Source: Bacteroidota bacterium
GTDB lineage: Bacteria > Bacteroidota > Bacteroidia > B-17B0 > Aurantibacillaceae
Direction: 5' to 3'
Assembly (NCBI GenBank): GCA_016185125.1
Contig: JACPOC010000026.1
Location: forward strand, 1-64,000
Length of the DNA stretch: 64,000 nt
Under the pieces are notes generated by a model. That model worked only from the letters and a program-made list of their open reading frames with translations, did no database searches and had not been told where the DNA came from. The position numbers and the translations under genes are program-made. Position 1 is the stretch's first letter. Every line of letters begins with the position of its first letter. Shown here piece after piece: positions 29,668 to 39,400 of the stretch.

Positions 29668-32157
29668 TTAGGAAGGAAAAAACACTTTTATTTTATCGCG
29701 CTCAGGCTCTTCGCCCTCATGAGCCGCTTCTACTTTTTGGTTAGGATTTTTTTCTACGGTAAGCGAAAAGTTTTTATTTTCCCATGCTTGTGCATCATGC
29801 CAGTAAAATGTAAAACTTACTTCCTCATCATGATCCAACTTAGTGGTTTTCAAATCGGCATAATGAATCCCTAAGCCCGTATCAAGCGTTAATACTTCGG
29901 TGCTGGTAACCCAATTGTCTGAAGACCATTTAACTGTGGCGTGTGCCATGGTTTGAATTCGAAGAGTTTTGTTTTTAGGTACATGCTTGTATCTGCTGTT
30001 AAAATTCCAGATAAATACATTGGAGGTATTTTTTTCAACCAAATAACGTTGCTTTACTTGTTGAGGCATATCAAATACGTTTTTTCCTTTAATAGAACGA
30101 TATAATTTAATATACTCCGAGTGCGCCCAAGCAAGTGGCATTGCGCCTCCGGAAGGTTTACCAAAATATAATCCAAGTTCAGGAATATCATCCTGATCCC
30201 AAACTTGCTCAGGGAACATACCTGCTTCACCTGCGTAATTTTCTAAAGTTTTAAGAAGTTCTTCGGCATACTCAAAATTACCGGCTGCAACTTCGTAATG
30301 TCCGCGCTCGCCTGTTAATAATGGCCAAGGACGCCCAATACCCGTTCCGTTGTACGGTTGTCCGTCTGCTTTCTCTCCATAACCATCTCTGTTATAACGA
30401 TACCAAACAGGACCGAAAGTTGGATGATCCATTTTTAAAGTAGCATCAATAACTTTTATGGTATTTAATATTTTTGGATCATCAGCAGATCTTAAACCAA
30501 AACGTACAAGGGCTAAAGCATCAGGACTCACCATTTCGCTGGCAGGACAAATATTTTCTCCTTTAGGTCTATTTTGAATTGTAAGTAATCCGTTTCCGTT
30601 TTCTATATCAAAAGTTTCCTGTGCGTTAATCCTTACATAATAACCTTCTACACCAACAAACTTTGCAAGGTCAGAGCCTACCACGTAAGTCCAACGTTCG
30701 ATATTGGCATTCCATGAATCAGCGGTTTCGCGCAGAAATTCGGCTACTTGCGTTTCGTTATGCATTTCGGCATGATCGGCTGCAACAAGAAGTGCGGCAA
30801 TTTCAACGGCAAGTGTAAATGTTGAATAACCGGCATTTTCTTCCCAACGATCTTGATTGGTTATAGGACCATGAATAACAAGATAACTTGCCGCTTTACG
30901 CATCATTGGCCAAAAACGATTGAGGTCTTCGCGTGATAATTCAGTTTCGCGGTTTACCAAATCTACCAACATAATAGGCAAAGCTGTTTGATCCATTTGA
31001 ATACCGCTCCAGTAAGGCTCACCATCCAGCCACATATTTTGTGTCCAATGCCCGTCGCCTTCCTGTGTAACCATAAGGAAATTTAAAACACGACGTGCAT
31101 CATCAAAAGCACGAGCGGCTAATAAACCACCGGCTGTTTGCACCATATCGCGGGGCCACACCAAGTGATAACCTCCTAAATCATCATCGCCTTTATTAAA
31201 GCCCCAAGGGATTGAAAGACTGGCAATAATTCCGCCCGGATGCCGTTTTGATTCGTGTACGCGCAGCATGGTGGCGCTTACTTTAAATAGATTAAAGGGC
31301 GTGTTTTTTTTAGTAGTATCAATGGCATATAATTTTTTCTGCCATTTTTGCCACTCCATAATAAATTGCGTTTTAGCACTTTCAAAATTTTCGAAAATAC
31401 TGGCGCGCGCGCGTTGGCCGGCTTCTTCAGGGTTTCTTCCAAAACCTAAGGCCACCACAAAACTATTACCACTTATTTCTTCAAGATCAACTTCGGCAAT
31501 CAGGGCTACGTTACCATTTTCGGCACGTTTAAATTCCCACATCATATCTTTGTGTTGATGAAGATCTTGCCATCCATCGGAAGAGCCTACAAAACCAGCA
31601 GAACTTTTTTTCCATGGAATAGAACAAGCCAGTGCCAGGGATAAATGTCCGCGCTTTGCAAATAACATAGGCACTCCTTTGTAATCGCCTACCCAGGCTG
31701 TATTTCCTGCGCCCGAATTACCGAGATGCGGGGCAAGCAACATAAATAATTTAAAATCTTTACGCTTTTTATTGGTGGGAATAAATTGCACGCGTTGCAA
31801 TAAGGTATCGCGATATGGATCGGAAATTACTTCTTTTTCAATTCGGTAATAATGGTTATTACAGGAGTTGGTAATGTGGTATCCGGGAACATCTTTAGCA
31901 ATATGCTTAATGTTATGAGAGGTGTGTGTTTTTTCTTCGGAGAAAAAATCTTTACCGTTGGTTACTATAAAACTTAAATCGCGGGTACATGCCTGATCTA
32001 CCTGCGGGTAATAAATTTCATTTAAAATTCCTTGGCTAATGGAGTACCAAACTTTACTTTTTGCATTATATGAAGTTCCTACTCCACTTTTAGCGCTGGA
32101 GGTCCATCTGGCTTCAATTCCAGGCCAACCGAACGCAAACTCTTCTTTTCTGTACAT
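29668..32157 (-). CDS. GH15 glucoamylase-like glycosidase
   Basis: 829 aa; HLVWPRDMVQTAGGLLAA, GDGHWTQNMWLDGEPYWSGIQMDQTALPIML, PEQVWD, PLAWAHSEYIKL. Confidence 0.93.
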   Translation of the reverse strand: MYRKEEFAFGWPGIEARWTSSAKSGVGTSYNAKSKVWYSISQGILNEIYYPQVDQACTRDLSFIVTNGKDFFSEEKTHTSHNIKHIAKDVPGYHITNSCNNHYYRIEKEVISDPYRDTLLQRVQFIPTNKKRKDFKLFMLLAPHLGNSGAGNTAWVGDYKGVPMLFAKRGHLSLALACSIPWKKSSAGFVGSSDGWQDLHQHKDMMWEFKRAENGNVALIAEVDLEEISGNSFVVALGFGRNPEEAGQRARASIFENFESAKTQFIMEWQKWQKKLYAIDTTKKNTPFNLFKVSATMLRVHESKRHPGGIIASLSIPWGFNKGDDDLGGYHLVWPRDMVQTAGGLLAARAFDDARRVLNFLMVTQEGDGHWTQNMWLDGEPYWSGIQMDQTALPIMLVDLVNRETELSREDLNRFWPMMRKAASYLVIHGPITNQDRWEENAGYSTFTLAVEIAALLVAADHAEMHNETQVAEFLRETADSWNANIERWTYVVGSDLAKFVGVEGYYVRINAQETFDIENGNGLLTIQNRPKGENICPASEMVSPDALALVRFGLRSADDPKILNTIKVIDATLKMDHPTFGPVWYRYNRDGYGEKADGQPYNGTGIGRPWPLLTGERGHYEVAAGNFEYAEELLKTLENYAGEAGMFPEQVWDQDDIPELGLYFGKPSGGAMPLAWAHSEYIKLYRSIKGKNVFDMPQQVKQRYLVEKNTSNVFIWNFNSRYKHVPKNKTLRIQTMAHATVKWSSDNWVTSTEVLTLDTGLGIHYADLKTTKLDHDEEVSFTFYWHDAQAWENKNFSLTVEKNPNQKVEAAHEGEEPERDKIKVFFPS

Positions 32158-32184
32158 ATAGAATTGTGTAAATTTTTAATTTTA

Positions 32185-32892
32185 TTATTTCTTTTTAGCT
32201 CCCTTTTTTGTTCCTTTATTATGTTTGTCAGTAGGCTTTTTAGGATCCATTTCTTTTTTATCTTGAGGGTTTTCAGAGGCCAGAATGGGAGGGCCGCTAA
32301 GATCATCAAAGTAATAAGTATCTGAATTTGATGAGTTAGGATTAAATAATAAAACAAGTTGATCTATTTGAATAGCTGAAGTTTCACTTCCCTGAGGTAT
32401 TTGCGAAAATTTAAATTCAAGCTCTTCCCATTCGTTTGTTTTTGTGGTATAGGCTTGATATTGGCTATGTGTTCCGGCGGGATAATCGTTATTACCACGT
32501 TTGCTTCCTAATAAAATTTCTACCAAAGTTCCGGCAGGAGCCGCAGTATAAATCTTCATTTTTAATTTAGGTGGAATTCCCAGATAAGTAGCGTAAGCAT
32601 CTACACCGGTTAGTTTTTGAGGAATATTCATTTTAATATTCGCGAATTTTTTTGCTCCGTTGCGTACATATAAACCACATTTAGCAGAGGTGTTACCCGG
32701 GCCTACAGCAGGATTTTTGGCCATAGAATCAAGAACTCCCGTTCTTTCGCCGTAATTTAAAAAACGGTTTCCTTCAAAATCGTCATAAACTTGGTTAGGG
32801 GATTGGCTGTGTAAGGCAAAGCCTGAGAGAATAAAGGTGATGATAATTAAAGCGTATTTACTCATAACTAAACTGTTATTGGTAGCTTTCAT
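32185..32892 (-). CDS. Secreted carbohydrate-binding-like protein (paralog of 36641-37264)
   Basis: 235 aa; VYDDFEGNRFLNYGERTGVLDSMAKNP...FSQIPQGS...LLFNPN...YYFDDLSGP. Confidence 0.75.
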   Translation of the reverse strand: MKATNNSLVMSKYALIIITFILSGFALHSQSPNQVYDDFEGNRFLNYGERTGVLDSMAKNPAVGPGNTSAKCGLYVRNGAKKFANIKMNIPQKLTGVDAYATYLGIPPKLKMKIYTAAPAGTLVEILLGSKRGNNDYPAGTHSQYQAYTTKTNEWEELEFKFSQIPQGSETSAIQIDQLVLLFNPNSSNSDTYYFDDLSGPPILASENPQDKKEMDPKKPTDKHNKGTKKGAKKK

Positions 32893-33039
32893 AATTTTTT
32901 AATAATTTATTTTTATATTAAAGTACATTGCAAAACTAAAGAAGAAAGCTTAAAAACACCTAAGTATTCGGTAATGTGGGTAATTAAATAGCCCAAATAC
33001 ATAAAAAATGGTTTGTGAAAGGTGTTTTACGTCGCAAAA

Positions 33040-35775
33040 TTACAGTTTTTCAAGGGTGGCAATTTCCTGTTGCAACTCCTTAAAAGCCTGTTCACAAATA
33101 ATATCAATGCTTTCCACTAAAGGTTCTATTTTTTCAAAGCTTTCTTTATTAACCGCATAATCCTGAATGGTTTTGGTAATCTCGGTATATTCATCCTCAA
33201 TTCCTATAGTTGTAAAAGAGGGCAGCATGGAGTGGGCGGCGGCTTTTAATTTATTATAATCCTTTTCTTTTACACTTTCTTTCATGGTTTGCAAAAGTTG
33301 CGGTGTTTCTTCCAGATACACTTTGATCATTTCGGCGATCATATCGGGATTATTTTTTGTAAGCTGTTTTAAAAATTCAAGGTTAGTACATTTTCCTTCC
33401 TCATTCATCTTATTTGAACCTTTATCAGATTTAGAAAATTTTAAATGATTTATCTTTCTGACATATTTATTAAGTTTTGCAAATAAGATCCTATCGTCAA
33501 TTGGTTTAGAAATATAATCGTTCATTCCCACGGCTTTACATTTGGCAACATCGGCGGTAGTTACATCGGCGGTTAAGGCAATAATGGGCAAATCTAATTT
33601 TAAAACATTTCTTATATGTTCGGTTGCTTCATAGCCGTTTTTAACGGGCATCTGCAGATCCATAAAAACAATATCGTATTCTTTTTCCTGTAATTTTTCT
33701 ATTGCAATTTGTCCGTTACCGGCAATGTCTAACTGAAAACCAAATTCTTCCAATAAGGTTTTCATTAACAACTGATTTAAAACCACATCTTCGGCCACTA
33801 AAATTCTAATATCTTCAGCGCCCATATCCATCATCACATCGTTTTCTTTTTCACTTTCAACTTTTTCGGTAGTTTTCTTAAAAGATAATGTGAAACTGAA
33901 TGTGGAGCCCTTGCCTACTTTACTTTCTACCTTTAATGTTCCGTTTTGTGAAACCACCAACTGCTTTACAATGGCCAAACCTAAACCGGTGCCGCCGTAT
34001 AAACGTGCTGTTCCGCTGGTTGCTTGCTGAAAATTATCAAAAATACTATCAATTTTACTTTCAGGAATTCCAATGCCTGTGTCAGTAACCGAAAACTGAA
34101 TAGTGGCGGTTTGTTCGTCTTCGCTTACCAATTTAACGCTCACGGTAATTTTTCCGTTGGTGGTAAATTTAACCGCGTTGCTTACCAAATTTAAAATAAC
34201 CTGATGCAAGCGAACCGGATCGCCCACTAAAACTTCGGGAATATTATGATCGTATTCTTTAACTAACTCAATATTTTTTTCGTGAATTTTTGTTTCGAAC
34301 AAATGAACCATGGCATACAACGAAGCAGATAGCTTAAACGGAATTTGTTCAAAGGTCATTTTTCCGGCATCTACTTTTGCAAGATCAAGAATATCGTTAA
34401 TCAAAACAATTAAAGCATCGCCCGATATTTTAATAGCGCTTACATATTCTTTTTGTTTATCGGTAAGAGGGGTTTTTAAAACAACTTTGGTAAACCCAAT
34501 AATGGCATTTAAAGGCGTTCTTATTTCATGGCTCATATTAGACAAAAACTGCTGCTTGGCTTTAACTGCTTCTTCGGCAATTTGCCTGGCATCTTCGGCG
34601 TTGCGTTTAGCTTCAATGAGTTCATTCTCAAATTTCTTTCTGGCGGTAATATCGCGCGCTACAATTACTACGCCTAAAACATTTCCGCGTTCATCTTTAT
34701 AAACCGAACCATTAAATAACACATCGGTTAATTTACCATCAATGTGTCGAATGGTTAATGGAAAATCGACCACAAAAGATTTTTCAAAAACCTCCTGATA
34801 AACATCACGCGCTTTTTCGCGATCGGTAAAATAGTCAAAGAAATCGGTACCTGTAATTTCTTCGCGCGTTATACCGGTTATGTTGGCCAAAGCCTCGTTC
34901 ATATCTGTAATTTTACCTTCGGAGTTAATGGTAATTAAAGGATCGAGGCTGGCTTCAATTAAACTGCGTGAATATTTTGATATTAATTTTTCGCGGGCCA
35001 CTACCACTACACCCAGCACATTTCCGTTTTCATCTTTGTAAACAGATCCGTTAAAAAGTACATCGGTTAATTTTCCGTTCTTGTGGCGAATGGTTAACAG
35101 ATAATCTACAATAGAGCCTTTTTCAAAAACCTCTTCATAAACTTCTTTAGCAATATCGGGCTTGGTAAAATAATTAAAGAAATATGTACCGGTGATTTTA
35201 TCGCGTGGGATACCGGTAATTTTTGTGAGAGCTTCATTCATATCCGTAATCTTACCTTCGGAGTTGATGGTGATCAAGGGATCGAGTGTGGCATCAATTA
35301 AGCCTCTAACGTATTGTGTTTGTTGTTCTAACTTTTCGTTAAGGGTTTTCATAAATTCACCCTGAACTATTAATTCATGATTCTTTTTATGAAGTTCTAC
35401 AAATACCGAAATTTTTGCTTTTAAGATTTGTTGCGAAACAGGCTTAAGCATGTAATCAACGGCTCCGGTTTTATATCCTTTAAATACATCTTCCTGATTG
35501 CTGGTATCGGCTGTAAGAAATATGATGGGAACATGTTTTAAGGTATCGCGCTGACGGATGAGAGCCGCGGTTTCAAAGCCATCCATAATGGGCATTTGAA
35601 CATCCATTAAAATAATGGCAAAATCATGGCCGTGCATTAAAACTTTTAATGCTTCCTTGCCGGAATTAGCTTTGATGAAGGTGTAATTTTCATCAGCAAG
35701 CATGGCTTCCAAAGCGATCAGGTTTTCTTCCCGATCATCGACCAATAAGATCTCGACGCGGTGCCCGGAGTTCAT
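33040..35775 (-). CDS. Hybrid sensor histidine kinase: REC-PAS-PAS-HisKA-HATPase-REC-HPt
   Basis: 911 aa; ILLVDDREENLIALE, two near-identical PAS domains, FLSNMSHEIRTPLNAI, GTGLGLAIVKQL, DIVFMDLQMPVKNG, C-terminal HPt AAAHSMLPSF. Confidence 0.95.
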   Translation of the reverse strand: MNSGHRVEILLVDDREENLIALEAMLADENYTFIKANSGKEALKVLMHGHDFAIILMDVQMPIMDGFETAALIRQRDTLKHVPIIFLTADTSNQEDVFKGYKTGAVDYMLKPVSQQILKAKISVFVELHKKNHELIVQGEFMKTLNEKLEQQTQYVRGLIDATLDPLITINSEGKITDMNEALTKITGIPRDKITGTYFFNYFTKPDIAKEVYEEVFEKGSIVDYLLTIRHKNGKLTDVLFNGSVYKDENGNVLGVVVVAREKLISKYSRSLIEASLDPLITINSEGKITDMNEALANITGITREEITGTDFFDYFTDREKARDVYQEVFEKSFVVDFPLTIRHIDGKLTDVLFNGSVYKDERGNVLGVVIVARDITARKKFENELIEAKRNAEDARQIAEEAVKAKQQFLSNMSHEIRTPLNAIIGFTKVVLKTPLTDKQKEYVSAIKISGDALIVLINDILDLAKVDAGKMTFEQIPFKLSASLYAMVHLFETKIHEKNIELVKEYDHNIPEVLVGDPVRLHQVILNLVSNAVKFTTNGKITVSVKLVSEDEQTATIQFSVTDTGIGIPESKIDSIFDNFQQATSGTARLYGGTGLGLAIVKQLVVSQNGTLKVESKVGKGSTFSFTLSFKKTTEKVESEKENDVMMDMGAEDIRILVAEDVVLNQLLMKTLLEEFGFQLDIAGNGQIAIEKLQEKEYDIVFMDLQMPVKNGYEATEHIRNVLKLDLPIIALTADVTTADVAKCKAVGMNDYISKPIDDRILFAKLNKYVRKINHLKFSKSDKGSNKMNEEGKCTNLEFLKQLTKNNPDMIAEMIKVYLEETPQLLQTMKESVKEKDYNKLKAAAHSMLPSFTTIGIEDEYTEITKTIQDYAVNKESFEKIEPLVESIDIICEQAFKELQQEIATLEKL

Positions 35776-35779
35776 GCTG

Positions 35780-36481
35780 CTAAATCAGATTGAGCTTTTT
35801 TAGCAATTCTTTTTTAAATTGTTCGCCTATAGGTAAAGGATGTTTTCCAATATAGGCGGTGCTTTCTTCAATATTATCAATATGATTTAACGATGTAATA
35901 TAAGAACGGTGCAATCTGTAAAATTTATCTGCGGGTAATTTTTCTTCAATTCCTTTTAAAGTAATATGTACAGTATATCTTTTTTCATCGGTAAAAATAT
36001 TTACATAATCGCCTAAAGCTTGTATGTATTTTATTTCGTCAATTTTTATTTTAGCGAGAATGTTGTTTGATCTTGCAAAAATATATTCTTTATCTTTTTT
36101 AACAGAGTCGTTATTTTTTTTGTTGTTGTTATCGTATAATTCTTTTGCGCGCGATACGGCCATTGTAAACCTTGATAAGCTTACCGGTTTAATAATGTAA
36201 TCGGCTACGTTTAATTCAAATGCTTCAATAGCATAATCTTTTTTAGCGGTAATAAGAATAATAATGGGGCGCTTTTCAAGATTTTTCACCAGTTCTACAC
36301 CCGTCATTCCCGGCATTTCCACGTCGAGAAATAAGAGATCAATTTCTTCTGTTTTTAGAAGGTTGAAAGCCTCGATGGGATTGGAGCACTCGTGCTTCAG
36401 TTTTAAAAAATCAACCTGTTCTATCATCATGCGGATAGCGGTTCTTGCCATTTTATTATCGTCAACTATAATGCAATTCAT
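35780..36481 (-). CDS. LytTR-family response regulator
   Basis: 233 aa; REC plus LytTR DNA-binding domain (YIQALGDYVNIFTDEKRYTVHITLKGIEEKLP...RLHRSYITSLNHID). Confidence 0.95.
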   Translation of the reverse strand: MNCIIVDDNKMARTAIRMMIEQVDFLKLKHECSNPIEAFNLLKTEEIDLLFLDVEMPGMTGVELVKNLEKRPIIILITAKKDYAIEAFELNVADYIIKPVSLSRFTMAVSRAKELYDNNNKKNNDSVKKDKEYIFARSNNILAKIKIDEIKYIQALGDYVNIFTDEKRYTVHITLKGIEEKLPADKFYRLHRSYITSLNHIDNIEESTAYIGKHPLPIGEQFKKELLKKLNLI

Positions 36482-36525
36482 TTAATTAGTTTTACGTTGT
36501 TTAATTGTTGAATTACTTTAGTACT

Positions 36526-36542
36526 TTAAAAGTTTGTGCCAG
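36526..36542 (-). promoter_or_regulatory. TGGCA-type motif upstream of the LytTR regulator
   Basis: CTGGCACAAACTTTTAA on - strand, 45 bp upstream of ATG; 15/17 identical to the motif at 12917-12933. Confidence 0.5.
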
Positions 36543-36640
36543 GTATCGGTAAAAACCCCTTTTTAATAGCCAAACCTTTAAAATAAGTGTGTCAGCCAAG
36601 GTTTTAGAATTAAAAAGTGGGGAATTTAACATTTCTTAAT

Positions 36641-37264
36641 TTACTTCTTTTCCGGTTTAACAGGGGTGGCCACCGTGGCAGTTTCTATGGATGGCCCTGT
36701 AATATCATCAAAATAATAAAGTTCGGTACCGTTGGTATTTGGGTTAAATAACAAAATAGCCTGATCAATTTCTGAAGCAGTAGTTTGACTTCCGGGAGGA
36801 ATTTGTGAAAATTTAAATTCGAGCTCTTCCCACTTTCCTGTAACCGTAGTTAAGGCCTGATACTGGCTGTGCGTGCCTTCGGGGTAAGACATGCCGCTTT
36901 TTTTACCTAATTGAATTTCAACCATAGTTCCCACAGGCGCAGTGGTAAAAATTTTCATTTTAATTTTTGGAGGAATTCCCTCATAAGTAGCGTATTGAGC
37001 CACACCGGTAAGCTTTCCTTTTAATTCCATTTTTATATTATCAAAACGCTGCTTACTACGCGTGTACATGGCGCATTTTGGCGAAGGATTAACTTTATCC
37101 TTTAACGGATTTGCGGCCATGGAATCGAGCTTTCCGGCCTTTTTTAAATTATAGGTAATAAAATATTTTCCTTCAAAATTATCATAAACCTGCTGGCTAA
37201 ACCCTGCGCAGGTTACAAACAAAAGGCTTATTAACGCTAAACGATTTTTAATGGTGGTTTTCAT
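36641..37264 (-). CDS. Secreted carbohydrate-binding-like protein (paralog of 32185-32892)
   Basis: 207 aa; VYDNFEGKYFITYNLKKAGKLDSMAANP...FSQIPPGS...LLFNPN...YYFDDITGP. Confidence 0.75.
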   Translation of the reverse strand: MKTTIKNRLALISLLFVTCAGFSQQVYDNFEGKYFITYNLKKAGKLDSMAANPLKDKVNPSPKCAMYTRSKQRFDNIKMELKGKLTGVAQYATYEGIPPKIKMKIFTTAPVGTMVEIQLGKKSGMSYPEGTHSQYQALTTVTGKWEELEFKFSQIPPGSQTTASEIDQAILLFNPNTNGTELYYFDDITGPSIETATVATPVKPEKK

Positions 37265-37433
37265 GTTATTAATGTATTATACTATTGTATATACAAATTT
37301 GATGCTACAAAAAATTGGGATATTATCCCACAAAAATACAAGTCTACCGACACCAATTAACCTCTTACCGAAATAAAGCGGTAAATGAACCTTTGAGGGC
37401 TTAATTTAGCAGCCAATTAAATTATAAATTTTT

Positions 37434-38441
37434 ATGAAAATAATAGTACCAATGGCCGGAATGGGAAAACGCATGCGGCCTCATACTTTAACAACTCCAA
37501 AACCATTAATTCCAATTGCCGGGAAGGCCATTGTGCAGCGACTGGTGGAGGATATTGCAGGAGCTTGTCCGGAAAAAGTGGATGAAATTGCTTTTATTAT
37601 AGGGCGTTTTGGCAAAGAAACAGAAGATAATTTAAAGAAAATTGCCGCCGATTTGGGCGCAAAAGGATCTATTTATTATCAGGATGAAGCCTTGGGAACC
37701 GCACATGCCATACTCTGCGCCAAGGAAGCCTTAACGGGTAAAGTAGTGGTTGCTTTTGCCGATACCCTTTTTAAAGCCGATTTTAAAATGGATGATTCGT
37801 TGGATGGCATTATTTGGGTTCAAAAAGTGGAAGATCCGAAGCCATTTGGGGTGGTAAAAGTAAACGAAAAGAACGTTATTACAGATTTTGTGGAAAAACC
37901 TACCCAATTTGTGTCTGATTTAGCTATAATTGGGATTTACTATTTTAAAGATGGGGAAAATTTAAGAAAAGAGCTACAATATTTGATTGATAACAATATA
38001 AAGGATAAAGGCGAATTTCAACTTACCAGCGCGCTTGAAAATATGAAAAATAAAGGCGTGAACCTTTCGCCGGGTAAAGTAATTGAATGGTTAGATTGCG
38101 GAAATAAAGATTCAACCGTTTACACCAATCAACGCATCTTAGAATTTAACAAAGAAAAAAGTATGCTTTCAAAAAGTCACAAATCTCATAATTCAGTAAT
38201 TATTCAGCCGTGTTATATTGGCGAAAATGTTCAGCTGATTAATTCGGTTGTTGGCCCGCATGTATCTATTGGTAATAATTCAATTATAGAAGATTCTGTT
38301 GTAAAAAACAGCATCATTCAAACGCATTCTAAAATAACGGCTTCCAATATTAATAATTCGATGTTTGGAAATTATGTTGAATTTAAAAGCAGTAATTCTG
38401 AATTAAGCATTGGCGATTACAGCACTCACGGAAGTAAATAA
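37434..38441 (+). CDS. Sugar-phosphate nucleotidyltransferase (RmlA/GlmU-like N-terminal domain plus left-handed helix)
   Basis: 335 aa; IIVPMAGMGKRMRPHTLTTPKPLIPIAGK, hexapeptide-like C-terminus. Confidence 0.92.
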   Translation: MKIIVPMAGMGKRMRPHTLTTPKPLIPIAGKAIVQRLVEDIAGACPEKVDEIAFIIGRFGKETEDNLKKIAADLGAKGSIYYQDEALGTAHAILCAKEALTGKVVVAFADTLFKADFKMDDSLDGIIWVQKVEDPKPFGVVKVNEKNVITDFVEKPTQFVSDLAIIGIYYFKDGENLRKELQYLIDNNIKDKGEFQLTSALENMKNKGVNLSPGKVIEWLDCGNKDSTVYTNQRILEFNKEKSMLSKSHKSHNSVIIQPCYIGENVQLINSVVGPHVSIGNNSIIEDSVVKNSIIQTHSKITASNINNSMFGNYVEFKSSNSELSIGDYSTHGSK

Positions 38442-38464
38442 TTTTTTAAAAAACTATTCATAAA

Positions 38465-38495
38465 AAAAAGGAGATCTTAATCGGATCTCCTTTTT
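38465..38495. terminator. Bidirectional terminator between convergent genes
   Basis: AAAAAGGAGATC-ttaatcg-GATCTCCTTTTT. Confidence 0.9.
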
Positions 38496-38507
38496 AATTT
38501 ATCAATT

Positions 38508-39380
38508 TTATTTATTCTGATAATCGGCATCGCAATGTTTAGAGAGATGTTGTGTTTTGCACACATTATCAATAAACTTTTTTAAATGCTCATTAAATTC
38601 GTGCGTGTTTTCAAGATTAGCTAAATGGGCGGCATAAGGCAGAATTTCCAACTGCGAACCTTTGATATTGTAATGAAGGAATTCCGCGTTTTCTTTGGGT
38701 GTAATTTTATCTTCCTTTCCCACCATAATTAAAACCGGCATATTAATTTTAGATAAAGAGCTGCAGGTTTCTTTTCTTTGGGCCAAAGCGGTAAGTCCGT
38801 TACAAATAAATTCCGGTGTATTATCCACAATCATTTGCCGGATAGCTCTTACTTCATCTTTTCTTGCGGTAAAAGAAGTAGGCGCAAATAAATTTTTAAT
38901 GCTTTGATCTGCAAAAAATTCCATTCCTTTTGCTTTAACTAAGTCAGCTTTTTCGGCACGCGATTTTTTTATTTCAGGAGTATCCGCGGTGCATTGAGTG
39001 CCGCAAAGTATAAGCGCGTTAAACCGTTCAGGATATTTTTCAGTGGCATGAAGCGCAATATAACCACCCAAAGATAATCCGCAAAGCATCACTTTTTCAA
39101 GTTGTAAAGCATCCATAAATTGAATAAGATCTTCGGTAAAAAGATCTAAAGAAAGCGGCTGAGAAGATGTTGAACCGCCATGACCTCTGACATCGTAAGC
39201 GATAACTCTGTAATTAGACTTGAGTAATTCTAACTGATGATCCCACATATTTTTATTGAATGGAAAACCATGTATAAAAATAATAGCGGGCGCGTACACG
39301 GGACCAAAATCGTCGTAATTTACCGTATAATCGGAGTTTGCCATTTTAATGTCTTCGCCGGATATTCTCATCACTTCCAT
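38508..39380 (-). CDS. Alpha/beta hydrolase
   Basis: 290 aa; IFIHGFPFNKNMWDHQ, LCGLSLGGYIALH nucleophile elbow. Confidence 0.92.
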   Translation of the reverse strand: MEVMRISGEDIKMANSDYTVNYDDFGPVYAPAIIFIHGFPFNKNMWDHQLELLKSNYRVIAYDVRGHGGSTSSQPLSLDLFTEDLIQFMDALQLEKVMLCGLSLGGYIALHATEKYPERFNALILCGTQCTADTPEIKKSRAEKADLVKAKGMEFFADQSIKNLFAPTSFTARKDEVRAIRQMIVDNTPEFICNGLTALAQRKETCSSLSKINMPVLIMVGKEDKITPKENAEFLHYNIKGSQLEILPYAAHLANLENTHEFNEHLKKFIDNVCKTQHLSKHCDADYQNK

Positions 39381-39400
39381 AATAATATTTTTAATTTAGT

